This document shows positions 31,010-42,600 of a stretch of DNA of 64,000 nucleotides, piece after piece; position 1 is the stretch's first letter; every line of letters starts with the position of its first letter. Origin of the DNA: Lichina pygmaea (taxonomy: Eukaryota; Ascomycota; Lichinomycetes; Lichinales; Lichinaceae); contig OY730170.1 in the NCBI GenBank assembly GCA_963422465.1, forward strand, positions 4,874,379-4,938,378. Reading direction: 5' to 3'. The notes below the pieces were generated by a model, which saw only the letters and a program-made list of their open reading frames with translations, had not been told where the DNA came from and ran no database searches. A program made the translations under genes and the position numbers.

Positions 31010-34000
31010 ATTTTAATTTGATTCTTACACTGTTTGTAGCTTTACAGCCATGCAGATCTTCCAGCTAATAGTGAACTTCTTCAGAAAACCTTTAAAGAAA
31101 TAAAAACTGAAAACAGAGAGGTGACTAGAAAGTGTAGCAAAAAGAAATCTTGTAGTGTCTGGTAGAAAAAGCTTCTAGATGTTAGAGTGTGAATAGTGAA
31201 GTTTGAAAGCCGGATTAAATTGGTTTAGTCTTTTCAAAAACATAGACCAGTACAGAAACTTCTGTAGAAGCTCTGGGTTTGAAATTTTGATTTGATTTGA
31301 TTTGATTCTTACACTGATTTGGCTGTTAAGCTATACAGAACTTCTTGAAAGATTTTTCTCTCTGGTAGACTTGACTCAGGGATCTCACACACTTACCATA
31401 CACCCTGTGGTTTGTAGTGTACGTACTGTGGGAAAACCCCAAACCCTGTAGGGAAAATAGGAAAACTACAGTAATAAGAGTTTTGTAGATCTTGACAGAT
31501 ATTGGGTGAGCTATTTCTTGGGGGTTTTTCATACATCTTGTGAGGAGTATATCTTAGACAAGTTCTATAACTCTTGGGGGTTTTTGTGGCAGAATGTGGG
31601 GTGGGTCAGATTTGAACTAACAACTAGTTTAGTCAGGTTCTCCAGGCCTGACACCACTAGTTCTGGGTCATGGGTGCTATGTAGTGGGAAACTCTCACCA
31701 GCTTCCCACTACACCATGCCACTCTGTTTGAAATAATAGTAGTGAAATCTTGAGGGTTAAAAAGAGTATGTAGTTTTTGACTTGAGTAGAGAGAGCATGA
31801 AAAGGTAATATACTTTACTGCCTCTTCTGCTTGGCCACACATGCATAGGGGGGTAGGAAAGTCAGAGACTCCAGCTCTGAAAAGAAAACTTGCTAGACTA
31901 ATTCTTCCAGTTCTGGTTTGCAGTAGTAGACTTGCCTCAGCTTTCTATAGCTTTTTGTAGAACTTCAGGTTCTTATAGTGAGGTTTTTGGTAAAACACCT
32001 GCCATCCAGTATAGCTTCTTCTTTTCTTCTCCTTCTATTGGTTTTTGCACTTTTTAGTAAAGAGTATTTGTAGTTCTTTCTTTGAACTAGCCTGGTTAGT
32101 AGTTATTTGACTTAACCAAGTGAACTTCCAATTAGGAGAGATAGTTGAGCATTTCTTTAAAGGTTTCCTCAGTGAAGAAGTATAGAAAGAAATAGTAGAA
32201 AAAGTACTGTCAAGAAAGTCTTTAAGAGAGGAGGTTTGGATAGAAGATAGAAAACAAGCTGTGCAAAATTTAAAATAGAGATCTAGAGGTAAAAAAAAAG
32301 CTCACTCTCTAATAGAAAAGAAGGAGTAGCTTTGAAAGCACCCCCAATAAGTCTCAGACATTTGTTTTGGAATATAATAAGAGAGGAAATATTAGAGGAT
32401 TTTCTGAGTGGGTTGAACCAAATTCCCACTGCATAGCTCAGTACAGATCTGAGTATTGCAGTATACACAAGGAGTGCTGTGAGAACTGGAAAGCCCCAGG
32501 TGGAGTAAGAGGTTCTAGAGAAAGAAGATAGTACTTTTTGTGCTTTTCGAAGAATAATTCTCTGGTGTTTGCACCAGTGGAGTTTGGCATCCAGGTACAC
32601 TCCCAATACTCACACTTCTTCTTTTGGTTTTAGAATCACATTCCCAAGTCTAAGCTTGAGCTGCAGATTGTCTGATCTTCTTCTGGAAAAATAAAGTATT
32701 TTATATTTCTCAGAAGAGAAGACTATTCTATGTCTTGCAGCCCAAGATAGATATTTAAGATGTGTATTCTTCAACTTCAGAAGGTTACTTTTAAGAGAGT
32801 GTCCAAATGCAAGCAGATTTGTATTATTTGCAAACCCCAGAGCAGAAACACTAGTAGTAGGAGAATGTACAGTCTCATGAAGTTCAGAAATATAAAATAG
32901 AAAAAGAATAGAAGACAAAGAGAAATCTTGGGGAACTCCACAGTGAATAGGAATAGAAGAGGACTCAGAGTTATCAAAAACTAGAGTGGTGGTACATCTG
33001 GTACAGAAAGAGAAGATCTAAGAAGTTAGTCAGAGAGGGATTCTTTTTCTTTTCAGAATCTTTTGAAGAATCTCTGGAAGAACTCTGTTATATACTCCTG
33101 AGATGTCCAGAGAAAGTAGAGATGCAAGTATGCTTTTTTTCCAGACTTTTTCCACTTGGGAAGTTAGAAGAAAAAGTGCTGATTCAGTTGATCTGTCTTT
33201 CCTGAACTCTATCTGGATTTCTGGCAAGAGTTTAGTCTCTTCTACTACCTTGCTTAGTCTGGCTGCTGTAATAGCTTCCATCAGCTTGCCAGTTGTGTTT
33301 AGCAGAGCTATAGAGTGCCAGACTTTAGCTTGGTTATAGATTCTCTTGCCAGGTTTTCTTAGACAGACTGTTTTTGTATTCTTGAATCTCTCTGGAAAGG
33401 ATTCCAGTTTTCAGTATGTTGATGTGAGAACAGCTATAGCTTGGCAGAACTTGGAACCCAGAGCTTTCAGAAATCTATTTGGTAGCTTGTTTTTTCCTCC
33501 TGCTGTAAAAAGTTTCTTCTTATTCAGAATTTGCTCCACTTCTTCAGTGGTAACCTTCTGAGAAAGCTGGATCTCTGGGGTACTCTGGTGACTTTCTGTA
33601 CTTGGTTCTGGAACAAGTGCTTCTGGAAAGAATTAAGCTGAGAAAGATTTTGTCTTCTTCTCAAACCTTTTGGCTAGTCCTTCTTGAGTCTTCAGATCAG
33701 AGACCAGAGGAAGATCAGAAGTCTTGTTAGCTTTTGATTTTCCCCACTTTGCAAGCTTCCAGAATTTTGAGGAACTGGCTAGCTTATCAACTTGTTTTCT
33801 GAAGGTGTTCTGTTTGCTTTCTCTGACAGCTTTCTTCTTGAGCTTAGTTACTTCTTCTAGCTCTTCTTGGCTTGCCTGTTCTCTGAGCACTTGTCTTCTT
33901 ATTTTTCTTTCCTGCTTAACTTTGGTTTGGATCTCTTAGTTCCACCAGAGGACTGAGTGGCTAGATTGCCTCTGGAGTTCTGTGCATCTGTCTACTATTC

Positions 34001-34157
34001 CTTGGAGAAAGTGGTTAAGATATTCCAAGTACTCATCCACTTCATATTTATCTTGAAAGTGGAAGAGCAGCTGCAAATTATTACACTCTTGTTTTGCCAG
34101 GTTTGTGTCCAGTGTTTTCCAGTTTCTTTCTGGCTTCCAGGTTTTTCTTGGTGAGTC
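31010..34157 (-). mobile_element. LINE copy L4, 5'-truncated, with SINE insertion
   Basis: Minus-strand LINE from ORF2 just after the endonuclease (DSPRKTWKPERNW) to the tail (CAGTGTAAGAATCAAATT in sense). ORF2 is broken by several stops and small changes, among them the TGA before VLGVYLD also found in L3. The FADD motif has become FANN (about 32820). The SINE lies at 31286-31725. The target duplication is described under gypsy C. Confidence 0.9.
31286..31725 (-). mobile_element. tRNA-derived SINE with LINE-type 3' tail
   Basis: 440 bp between 9 bp duplications GTTTGAAAT (31277-31285 and 31726-31734), inside L4. Read on the minus strand, the 5' head carries TGGTGTAGTGG (A-box-like) and, about 100 bases on, GTTCAAATC, which fits the B-box GWTCRANNC. 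These are internal RNA polymerase III promoter elements. The body (about 280 bp) has no ORF and no similarity seen elsewhere in the window. The 3' end is CAGTGTAAGAATCAAATC followed by more CAAAT units, the same as the LINE tail. It is therefore likely copied by the LINE machinery. Which tRNA it came from was not determined. Confidence 0.8.
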
Positions 34158-36775
34158 CATGTGCATATGTAGATAACATAGTCATTTTCTCCCAGAGCCT
34201 GGAAGAACACCTGGAACACCTGGACAAAGTCTTCAGTATTCTCAGCAAATACTGGGTGATCCTGTCTCCAAAGAAGTTATTCTTAGAATATCCTAGTGTT
34301 CAACTGCTGAGACAACAGGTTGATGCTCTAGGACTGGCCACCTCTGAGGACAAATTAGCCACCATCACCAGTTTGGAGTTCCTGAGAACTCTCAAGACTC
34401 TAGAAACATACCTAGACTTCACCAGCTATCTACAACAGTACATTTCTATGTACACTCAGATTGTGAAGTCTCTGCAGAAACAAAAAACACTCTTGACCTG
34501 TGGTGTCAAAGCAAAAGGACAAGCCCAGCAGTTGGAGACATCTAGAATCCACCTGCAGACCCCCACCAACTGGGAGCTGAACACCTTTCACCACCTCCAG
34601 TCACTGTTTGCAAGACTGTCTATTCTCACTTATTTCAACCTGGACCAGCAATTGTTTGTGGATTTGGACACATCTAAGATCTTTGGATTTGATGCAGTCA
34701 TGTACTATCAGAGGCCAGCTGACCACACCAAGAATCAAAAACCTGGTGACACAACTGACAACTACAAGCTTATTGATAGCAATAGTGGCAAACTCAAAAC
34801 ACCACCTTCCCAAATAGAAATCAAGCTGATTCTCTCTCTCAGCAGACTGCTAATCAACTGAAAATCACTATTGGCCAACTGAACTAGAGATGGCAGACTT
34901 TGTGTGAGTGGTGCAAAAGATCTGTCACATAGTTGAGACTGCAATCTGAACAACTATTGTCTACACTGACCACTCTCTGCTGGTTCAGATTGTCCAGCAA
35001 ACTAGCCAGTCAACTACATCAACTGAACAATCAAATCAACACCTTACTCACACCTCCAAATTCTTGCAACAGTTTAGTCTAGACATACACTACAAGCCCA
35101 GACAAGTCTATACAATCCCCCACACCTTATCTAGGCTAGCTCAGTGAGAAACTACAGTCAAAGAAGGCTTGGACAGTCTGTTACAACTCCAAGAAACAGA
35201 AGAAGTTCTTGACATGTTACTAGTGACCTGCACATAGCAGCTAGACACTACAATCATCAAATAAAGCTGGAGTTCAAAGCTAGGATTATCCACAGGTATA
35301 CCAAGAACAAGATGTGGTGCAAAACTCTGGCAACACTGAGAGCTAATAATGAGTTGGAGGACAACACTACTAAGCTGCCATTTGTGCTACAGGACAACCT
35401 GATCTTCTACCAGGATCCTACATACAGTAAACACTTGTGCTTGCCAGATGATAAAAGCCTTCTTCAAGACATCTTCAATATAGTGCATAACCATATAGGC
35501 CACACTGGCTACACAAGAACTCACCAACACCTTACTGAGAACATCTACATCTATCAACTTCCAAGTCTGCTAAAGAATTATCTAGCTTACTGCACTGAAT
35601 GCTGTCACAACATAACATATTGGCACTGTCCCTACAGCAGTTTGCAACTGATCATCACATCACTACAGCTGTTCTACACTATCATGGTTGACTTTATCTT
35701 GGCCCTACCTATGTCATACCCAGATAACTATGACTGTGTGCTGTCAGTTACAGATCAGTATACCAAGAAGGTCACATTTGTGTCTGGATTCTTTGCAGCA
35801 GGTACTGAGGAATAGGCAGAACACCTGATCAGCTATCTAATACTTGTTGAATAGAGTATACCAAAGATGATCCTTTCAGACAGGGACTGACAATTTGTCA
35901 CAGGACTTTGGAAGGCAATCTTCAAGTGACTGAATGTTGATTTCCTGTTCTCTACAGCCTACCACCCCCAGACTGATGGGCAGAGTGAGTGATCCAATCA
36001 AACAGCAGAAATCACACTTCACTATTATGTGGCAGTGCTGCAGAACAACAGACAATAGTCTGTGGTGTTACTGTATATACAGGCAGTGCTTAATAACACA
36101 ATCAATGCAAGCACCAACCAGGCACCTAGCAAGATTGTGTACAGATTCAAGCCTGCAGAGCCAGCAGATCTAATAGCCACCAAACCTGACAACTACTCAC
36201 AACTCAATATCCTGGGATACCAGCCAGCATGAATCAACACCCAAGACATACTCAGTATAGCAGCAATAGTCATGAAGAGGACATATAACTGTCACTATAA
36301 GCTGATCTTCTTCAAACCTGACAACTGGGTTTATCTACAGCTGCACCAGGGCTATAACATCCCCAGCATCCAGTATCTGAAGATCAGCCCTCAATTTGCA
36401 AGCCCAGTCCACATCCTTGAACATGTCAGACATCTTGCTTACAAGCTTGACCTGCCATCTCTATAGCAAGTCCACCCTGTTGTCTTGATAGCCCACTTGG
36501 AACCAGCTCCACAGCAGCAGCAGCAAGATTCCTACAGGTGATTGGAGAAACAACCAGAACTGGTAGCCAAAAGCTCAGATGAAGAATATGATGATGTGCC
36601 AGCATACAAAGTAGAGAAAATTGTCAGGAAACAGTAAAGTCATGGACACACCAAGTATCTTATCCACTGGAAAGACTTCTTCTTCCTAGACAACACCTGG
36701 TATACAAAGGACCAGCTGCCACATGCAAAAGAGCTGGTTGACAAGTTTGACAACCAGCCTGCAACACAGGCATGA
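34158..36775 (+). pseudogene. pol of gypsy C (RT end, RNase H, integrase, chromodomain)
   Basis: Starts inside RT motif C as YVDN (consensus YVDD). The frame is open 34094-34861, then broken repeatedly. RT connection: SLEEHLEHLDKVFSILSKYW. RNase H: LFVDLDTSKIFGFDAVMYY, with the first Asp. Integrase: H..H zinc finger (HNHIGHTGYTRTHQH) with CTECCHN (about 35600), VDFILALPM, SDRD and YHPQTDGQSE (about 35960). Chromodomain remnant VPAYKVEKIV...KYLIHWKDF near 36597-36675. Trp and Arg codons have often become stops. Confidence 0.88.
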
Positions 36776-36884
36776 CAAAGTATCAGAGCAAGGAAGGCAT
36801 CAAGGAAGGCACAACTCATGGATTGAACTGACTATAGCTACAGCTAGCCATCAAGACAATAGCTTTACAAGCAACCTCAGGATC

Positions 36885-37105
36885 TGTCATGATCAGTCAG
36901 TCTTGTGCCTCACATGATGCTAGGGCTAGGGCTAGAGCTCACCCCACACATGATATCTTGCCCTATATAGCTTTTGGGCTAGACTGTAGTGAGAGAACAA
37001 TCCAATTACATCACACATAATCTGCTTCCACTGCCTAGTCAGCCTGCTTCACTACAGTAAATAATCTATTGCTGGTGTACTAACTGCCACAGTTTCTCAG
37101 CAACA
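36885..37105 (+). repeat. probable 3' LTR of gypsy C
   Basis: About 221 bp from TGTCATGATC to CAGCAACA, with GGGCTAGGGCTAG repeats and a CTATATAGC promoter element (about 36963). It follows the end of pol by about 110 bp. No second copy is in the window, so the boundaries are estimated from TG...CA ends. Confidence 0.6.
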
Positions 37106-37241
37106 CTATAAAAATTTTGAGAGCACTATAACTTCAGAGATGATACTAGAGAAGTAGGGGAATCTGATGAGCAACTCAGATTCAAATTTAGTCACTTTGT
37201 TGTAAACTTATACAACTGCAAAGTTGATTTGGTGTGTGGAA

Positions 37242-37335
37242 ACTGTTGAGGTGACCAAACTGTTGAGGTGGCGGACACTCTTACAGAGTAAGAGTGTCCC
37301 AACCTCGCTTGCGAGGGAGTGGGAGGTACAAAGTA
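37242..37335. repeat. hairpin repeat X, left copy
   Basis: ACTGTTGAGGTG twice (37242-37253, 37259-37270), then a perfect 12 bp stem GGACACTCTTAC / GTAAGAGTGTCC (37273-37299, 3-base loop), then further inverted stretches (CCTCGC/GCGAGG; GGAGGTAC AAA GTACCTCC). A second copy in the same orientation is at 44230-44327. The 250 bp to the right (37336-37582) is CpG-rich, shows no gene, and ends in a purine tract next to the short LTR. Function unknown. Confidence 0.75.
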
Positions 37336-37582
37336 CCTCCAAGGCACGGGTGACAAGGTTTGTACGACTGCGGCTTGGAAACCCGTTAGTGGTACGTACC
37401 TTGGGGGCTTGCGATAGGTGAACGGGGCTTGGTTATTCACTCGTGACCTGCTGACCTTGTGTGGCTACGCCGCGGCTGGGCGCAGGCTTCGAGCTAGTAT
37501 GTACGCTACTCGCAGTAAGCGAGATGCACCTCCTTAGCGAGGATTGCAGCTAGCCGGGACGCTAGCCTCGGAAGGGAGATAA

Positions 37583-37755
37583 TGTCAGGAGCTAGTTGCC
37601 GGACCGGGCGCTTAGTCATCGTGGCCTCTGACTAAGCAGGCGGGTGCAGCCGCACTTATCTATCGCTAGTACGGATATGTCAGGCACTAAGCCCAGACAT
37701 AGTAGTCTTTTGGCTCAGTTCCGCTTTAGCCTACTCCGTACGGCACCGCGCGACA
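37583..37755 (+). repeat. short LTR, family S, copy 1
   Basis: 173 bp, TGTCAGGAGC...GCGCGACA. Unlike copies 2 and 3 it has no flanking duplication. It stands directly after GGAAGGGAGATAA, which looks like a plus-strand primer tract. It may therefore be the 3' LTR of a truncated small element rather than a solo LTR. Confidence 0.75.
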
Positions 37756-38024
37756 ATCTTCTCTAGACAATAAAACACAGTGTCAGCCAAAAATTCTGTA
37801 GAAAAGTTGATGTCATAAAAATAGTCACTTAGGGTGGCTGTGAGGGGGGGGGGCGGCTGCAAGGAAGAGTCAGACTTTTAGTAGTTGATGAGCACCTGTC
37901 TGGGATTTTGCGCTGTGTACTTTGAAGTGCTTGATCCATTCAAGACTTAGCTGGTTGTTTGAGAATCCACTGTTGGAAACAGAGATAAGAGTATTTTCCT
38001 CGAGACTTGTACAAGTATACTAAC

Positions 38025-38196
38025 TGTCGCGCGGTGCTGTACGGAGTAGGCTAAAGCGGAACTGAGCCAAAAGACTACTATGTCTGGGCTTAGTGCCCGA
38101 CATCTCCGTACTAGCGATAGATAAGTGCGGCTGCACCCGCCTGCCTAGTCAGGATCTGACTGACTAAGTGCCCGGTCGGGCAACTAGCTCCTGACA
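38025..38196 (-). repeat. solo LTR, family S, copy 2
   Basis: 172 bp, inverted relative to copy 1, with perfect 5 bp duplications CTAAC (38020-38024 and 38197-38201). Inserted in the transposase relic. With copy 1 it forms an inverted pair 270 bp apart. Confidence 0.9.
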
Positions 38197-38327
38197 CTAA
38201 CACTCCTGGTAAATTTTGCCTGACAGGATGATCTGTGGAGGTATAACTATACCACCTCCACTGATGGCTTCAACAACAGTGACCAGCTCATGGTTGCTGA
38301 CACTTCCAATATATGACTGCTGACAAA

Positions 38328-38601
38328 TGTCACGGTTCTGGCCCAGTTGCATATCTGGCACAAGTCACGCACCTTGCCGGGAAGTTCCATCTGCACTGTT
38401 GCCTGTTTGCTCCGCCGTTGCCTGATCCTCTGCCTATAAGAACTTCTCCTGCTCCCCCAGCTTCTTCTCTTCCTTTCTCTTTTTCTTCCTTCCTTGTCTT
38501 TCGTCTTGTACATCAATCCAAGTCTCAAGTCTCAAGCCAAGTCAGGTCAAGGTTACCAAATCAGTTAGGCTCGAGTTCTGCTCTGCCATTGCCTCGTCAC
38601 A
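38328..38601 (+). repeat. 5' LTR of gypsy D
   Basis: 274 bp, TGTCACGG...CGTCACA, TATA box CTATAAG (38434-38440), then a long pyrimidine tract. GTCTTTCGT at 38496-38504 is complementary to ACGAAAGAC at 38604-38612, so the RNA probably starts at about 38496. It differs from the 3' copy only in TCCTCTGCC versus TCCCGTGCC. Confidence 0.95.
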
Positions 38602-38603
38602 CT

Positions 38604-38612
38604 ACGAAAGAC
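38604..38612 (+). promoter_or_regulatory. self-priming primer binding site of gypsy D
   Basis: ACGAAAGAC begins two bases after the LTR end and pairs perfectly, over 9 bases, with 38496-38504 at the expected RNA 5' end. Elements of the Tf1/sushi group start minus-strand DNA by folding their own RNA in this way. The same two-base offset is seen in families A (3060) and B (21784). Confidence 0.7.
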
Positions 38613-38659
38613 CTACCCAACCATAACACACTTCACCAAGCCACGTTCACGTCCTTGTC

Positions 38660-39616
38660 ATGTCTCAACAACCAGACCAAGCCATGCCAGTTGCTGGAAA
38701 TGACGAGTTCCTTCGCAACATGTTTGCAGAGTTCATGCGAATTCAAGCTACTAACACTACTCCCAAGTCCAAGTCCGAACGCACTGCTGACCCAGAGATC
38801 TTCAGTGGCGATGGCGGAAACACGGAAATCACGCATGAGAAGCTTGAGAGCTTCATCACGTCACTGTCACTCAAGATGACGCTCAACGCTGACCGGTACC
38901 CCACGGAAACATCGCGGATTGCGTACGTCTTTTCACGCACGACTGGCACTGCGCAGTCCTACATCTCAGCTAAGATCACGGCTGGCCAGTACATTGACTG
39001 GCACGACATCGTCCAAGATCTCCGGAACGCCTTCTCCGACCCAGACCCAGAGTTCCTAGCTCAGAGGAAGCTCATCACCTTACGTCAGGCCAACCGTTCC
39101 TTTGCCGAGTTCTTCACGGAGTTCAATCGGTATGCTCCACGCACAGGCTTCAACGACAAGGCCTTGAAGTGCCATCTTCGATGCGCTGTCTCTGAAGAGC
39201 TTGCCAAGCAGCTTGTCAGCATCAACCTCAAGGACATCAGCTATCAGAAGCTTGTTGAGGAATGCCAGCTGCAGGACAACCAGTTGCGTGCCACTTCTGC
39301 CAACTCTCGCCGTCCACGTCAAGCACCTCCCACCCAAGCCTCAGTTCCACGGTCAGGAGCTTCAGTTCTGCGTCCAGGGTTCATCAAGCCAGCCTTCACG
39401 CCACAGCCACCAAGTCCTACCATGGATCTCAGCCGCTCTAAGCTGACGCCAGAAGAGCGAGAACGTCGCCGAAGCAAAGGCCTCTGCTTCTACTGTGGGA
39501 ACCAGGGTCACGTCTCAACCTTCTGTCCAGCGAAAAGCATGCCTGTTGTTGCCACCACCACGACCACCACCAAGTCTGCCACTGTTGAGACTACTCCAGA
39601 GTCGGAAAACGAGTAG
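38660..39616 (+). CDS. gag of gypsy D, intact
   Basis: 318 residues, first ATG after the leader (MSQQPDQAMPVAGNDEF). Capsid-like region about 50-200 (FITSLSLKMTLNADRYP, FAEFFTEFNRYAPRTGF), Pro/Ser-rich linker, and one CCHC zinc knuckle CFYCGNQGHVSTFC at about residues 276-289. It forms the particle and packages RNA. It has no Cys/His extension of the A/B type. The stop TAG is at 39614-39616. The pol frame is -1 and already open there. GGAAAAC (39604-39610) is the closest thing to a slip site but is not canonical. Confidence 0.93.
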   Translation: MSQQPDQAMPVAGNDEFLRNMFAEFMRIQATNTTPKSKSERTADPEIFSGDGGNTEITHEKLESFITSLSLKMTLNADRYPTETSRIAYVFSRTTGTAQSYISAKITAGQYIDWHDIVQDLRNAFSDPDPEFLAQRKLITLRQANRSFAEFFTEFNRYAPRTGFNDKALKCHLRCAVSEELAKQLVSINLKDISYQKLVEECQLQDNQLRATSANSRRPRQAPPTQASVPRSGASVLRPGFIKPAFTPQPPSPTMDLSRSKLTPEERERRRSKGLCFYCGNQGHVSTFCPAKSMPVVATTTTTTKSATVETTPESENE

Positions 39617-42600
39617 TCCTTGGTCATCGTCGCGCCCAAGGACATGAAAAGGATCTCCATGTTGGCTATCTGTCTCCAGACCAGCGATTGGACAGCAAGT
39701 GCTTGTTTCTTCCTTGTATCCTAGATGGGAAATTCAAGTGCAATGCTCTTATTGACTCTGGCTGTTCAGCATTTGGCTGCATTGGTGCTTCCTTTGCGCA
39801 ATCTCTTCACCAAGAACCTCTCCCCTACCCACGCACATTGCGATCGTTCGATGGCAAGACGTCACAAACCACGCATCTCGCCAAGACAATCATGACCACG
39901 GCACATGGCGTGCACCAGGAGGAAGTCTCTCTCTTTGTGTCTCCTGGTCTTCACTATGATGTGATTCTGGGGATGCCATGGCTCCAGAAGCACAGGCCAC
40001 ACATTGATTGGACAAACACCTCAATCATGTTCAAGTCAGATCACTGCCGATCCGCATGCCTCAAGTCAAACAATGGCTATCCAATCTCTTTGGATCTTGA
40101 AGCCAAGACGTCTGCTGGAAAGCCTCAGGATCCCAAGCCCCTTTCTGCCACGCCAATCCCCATCAATGCTGCCGCATTTTCTCTCCTTGCTGCCAAGCCA
40201 GATCACCAGGTGTTCAGTGTTTCTCTGAGAGACATTGAGCAGGCGTTGAAGCCAAAGAAGTGTGTGGATCCTGCCACACTTCTCCCTGCTCAGTACCACG
40301 AGTTCCTGGACGTCTTCAGCAAGGATGACGCTGACAAGCTTCCTCCTCTACGCCCAGGAGTTGACCACGAGATCAAGATGGAACCAGGAACCCAGGCACC
40401 CTCTGGACCTCTGTACAGCATGAGCAGAGAAGAACTTGAAGTTCTCAAGAAGTACCTGACAGAGAACCTGAACAAGGGCTTCATTCGAGCATCTTCATCA
40501 CCTGCTGCTGCACCAGTCCTCTTTGTCAAGAAGCCAGGAGGTGGATTGCGTTTCTGTGTAGACTACAGAGCACTCAACGCCATCACCATCAAGAACCGTT
40601 ACCCCCTACCACTGATCCGGGAGACGTTGGACCAGCTTTGCAAAGCTGTGTGGTACACCAAGCTTGACATTGTTGGTGCCTTCAACCGTATCCGGATGAA
40701 GGAAGGTGAAGAATGGAAGACTGTGTTCCGCACACGCTCAGGCCTCTACGAATACCTTGTCATGCCCTTTGGTCTTGCCAATGCTCCAAGCACGTTCCAG
40801 AACTACATCAATGATGTTTTGGGACCTGACATCCTTGACGTCTTTGGCACTGCCTATGTGGATGACATCCTTGTCTACAGTCAGACACTCAAGGAACACC
40901 GGAAGCACGTCAAGCTTGTTCTCAGTCGACTACGAAACGCAAGCCTGCAAGTTGACATCTCCAAGTGTGACTTTGAAGTGCATCAAGTCAAGTACCTTGG
41001 CCTCATCATTCAGTCTGCCACTGAAGATGGCCGACCCGGATCTGTGAGCATGGACCCAGCCAAGACTGACGCCATCAAGGAGTGGAATCCTCCTGCCAGT
41101 CTCAAGGAAGTGCAGAGCTTCATTGCCTTTGCAAACTTCTACCGCTGGTTCATCAAAGACTTTGCCAAGCTTGCATCCCCACTCACAGCTCTGACCAAGA
41201 AGAATGTTGCCTTCAAGTGGGAAACCCCAGAGCAGCGCTTGTTCGAAAGCATCAAGAAGGCGTTCAGCACTGCACCCATCCTGCAGCACTTTGATCCGGA
41301 GAAGGAGTGTGTTGTTGAGACTGACGCTTCTGACTACGTCTCTGGTGCTGTCCTGTCACAGCCAGATCATGAAGCAGTTCTACGCCCTGTTGCCTTCTTG
41401 TCACGCCGCCACCTGCCGGCAGAATGCAACTACGAGATCTACGACAAAGAGTTGCTGGCAATTGTCTGTGCCTTTGAAGAATGGCGAGCAGAGCTTGAAG
41501 GATCTCCAGAACCTGTCAAAGTGATCTCTGATCACAAGAACTTGGAGTACTTCATGTCGTCAAAGTGCCTTTCCCGCCGTCAAGCCCGTTGGAGCGAGTT
41601 CTTGTCACGCTTCAATTTCAAGATCAGCTACTGTCCAGGCAGTCAGTGCAAGGCTGACGCCCTCACTCGACGTTCCCAAGACCTCCCGTCAGACAGTGAT
41701 CCCCGTCAAGACTTCAGGGAGCAAGTCGTCCTCAAGCCCAAGAATCTTGCACATTCAGAGGTTCAAGTCAAGCCCATCCGGATCCTGAGACGTTCAGAAG
41801 CTGCACCAGTTGACACTGAACCTGATGCTACACCTCTTTCAGACGTCATCCAAGCTGCCTATAACAACCTTGCTGAAGGTGATCCAGTGGCAACAGTGTC
41901 ACAGATGCTAAGGGATGGTGTCAGGCACAGTCGAGAAGTGTCTCTCTCAGACTGCAGCTTGGAAAATGACCGTCTCTTCTACAAGAACTGACTCTGGATC
42001 CCTGAGAACGATGAGCTACGCCTACACCTGTTCCAAGAAGCCCATGACCAAGCAATGGCTGGCCACACTGGGATTGCCAAGACCCACAATCTTCTGTCTC
42101 GTTGGTACTATTGGCCAAAGATGGTGAACATCATACGGCAGTACATCAGGAATTGTCATGTCTGCTCTCGAGCAAAGCCTGCCCGTGATCGCCAAGGAGA
42201 GCTGCTGTCTCTTCCCGTGCCTCAGCAACGTTGGCAGGATCTGGCTATGGATTTCATTACTGACTTGCCCAAGTCAAGAGATACCTGCTTCCCTGGTGCC
42301 AAGCACATCTGGGTCATCACTGACCGTCTCACCAAAGAACGCCACTTTGTGCCATGTGCTGAGATGACAACCTCGCATCTTGTCCGGATGTTCATCCAGT
42401 TTGTTGTCTGTACCCATGGCTTACCCAGGAGCATTGTCTCAGACAGAGGAGGTCAGTTTGTCAGCTCATTCTGGAAAGCACTCTGTGCCCATCTTGATGT
42501 CATGCTACGACTATCCTCAGGACACCACCCAGAGACAGATGGTCAGACAGAACGAGAGAATCAGGAGCTTGAACGCTACCTGAGATCCTATGTCAACTAT

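Larger units (their letters stand above)
30949..37105 (+). mobile_element. Ty3/gypsy element C, 3' half, split by LINE L4
   Basis: A fourth gypsy family. A piece of RT (30949-31009, reading QINNLLYPC..KFACVY) is followed by LINE L4 (31010-34157) and then continues at once with AYVDNIVIFS. The LINE insertion left CATGTGTATAT (30999-31009) and CATGTGCATAT (34158-34168), an 11 bp duplication with one mismatch. The 3' LTR ends at 37105. The 5' part of C is not in the window. Confidence 0.88.

Noticed and set aside
31590-31725. A functional tRNA gene on the minus strand
   Set aside because: A-box-like and B-box runs are present but about 100 bases apart and no cloverleaf can be drawn. The duplications and LINE-type tail show it is the head of a SINE.
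39604-39610. GGAAAAC as a -1 slip site at the gag end of gypsy D
   Set aside because: The first three bases are not identical, so it is not a standard heptamer, and no strong stem was seen after it. The expression mode of D pol is left open.
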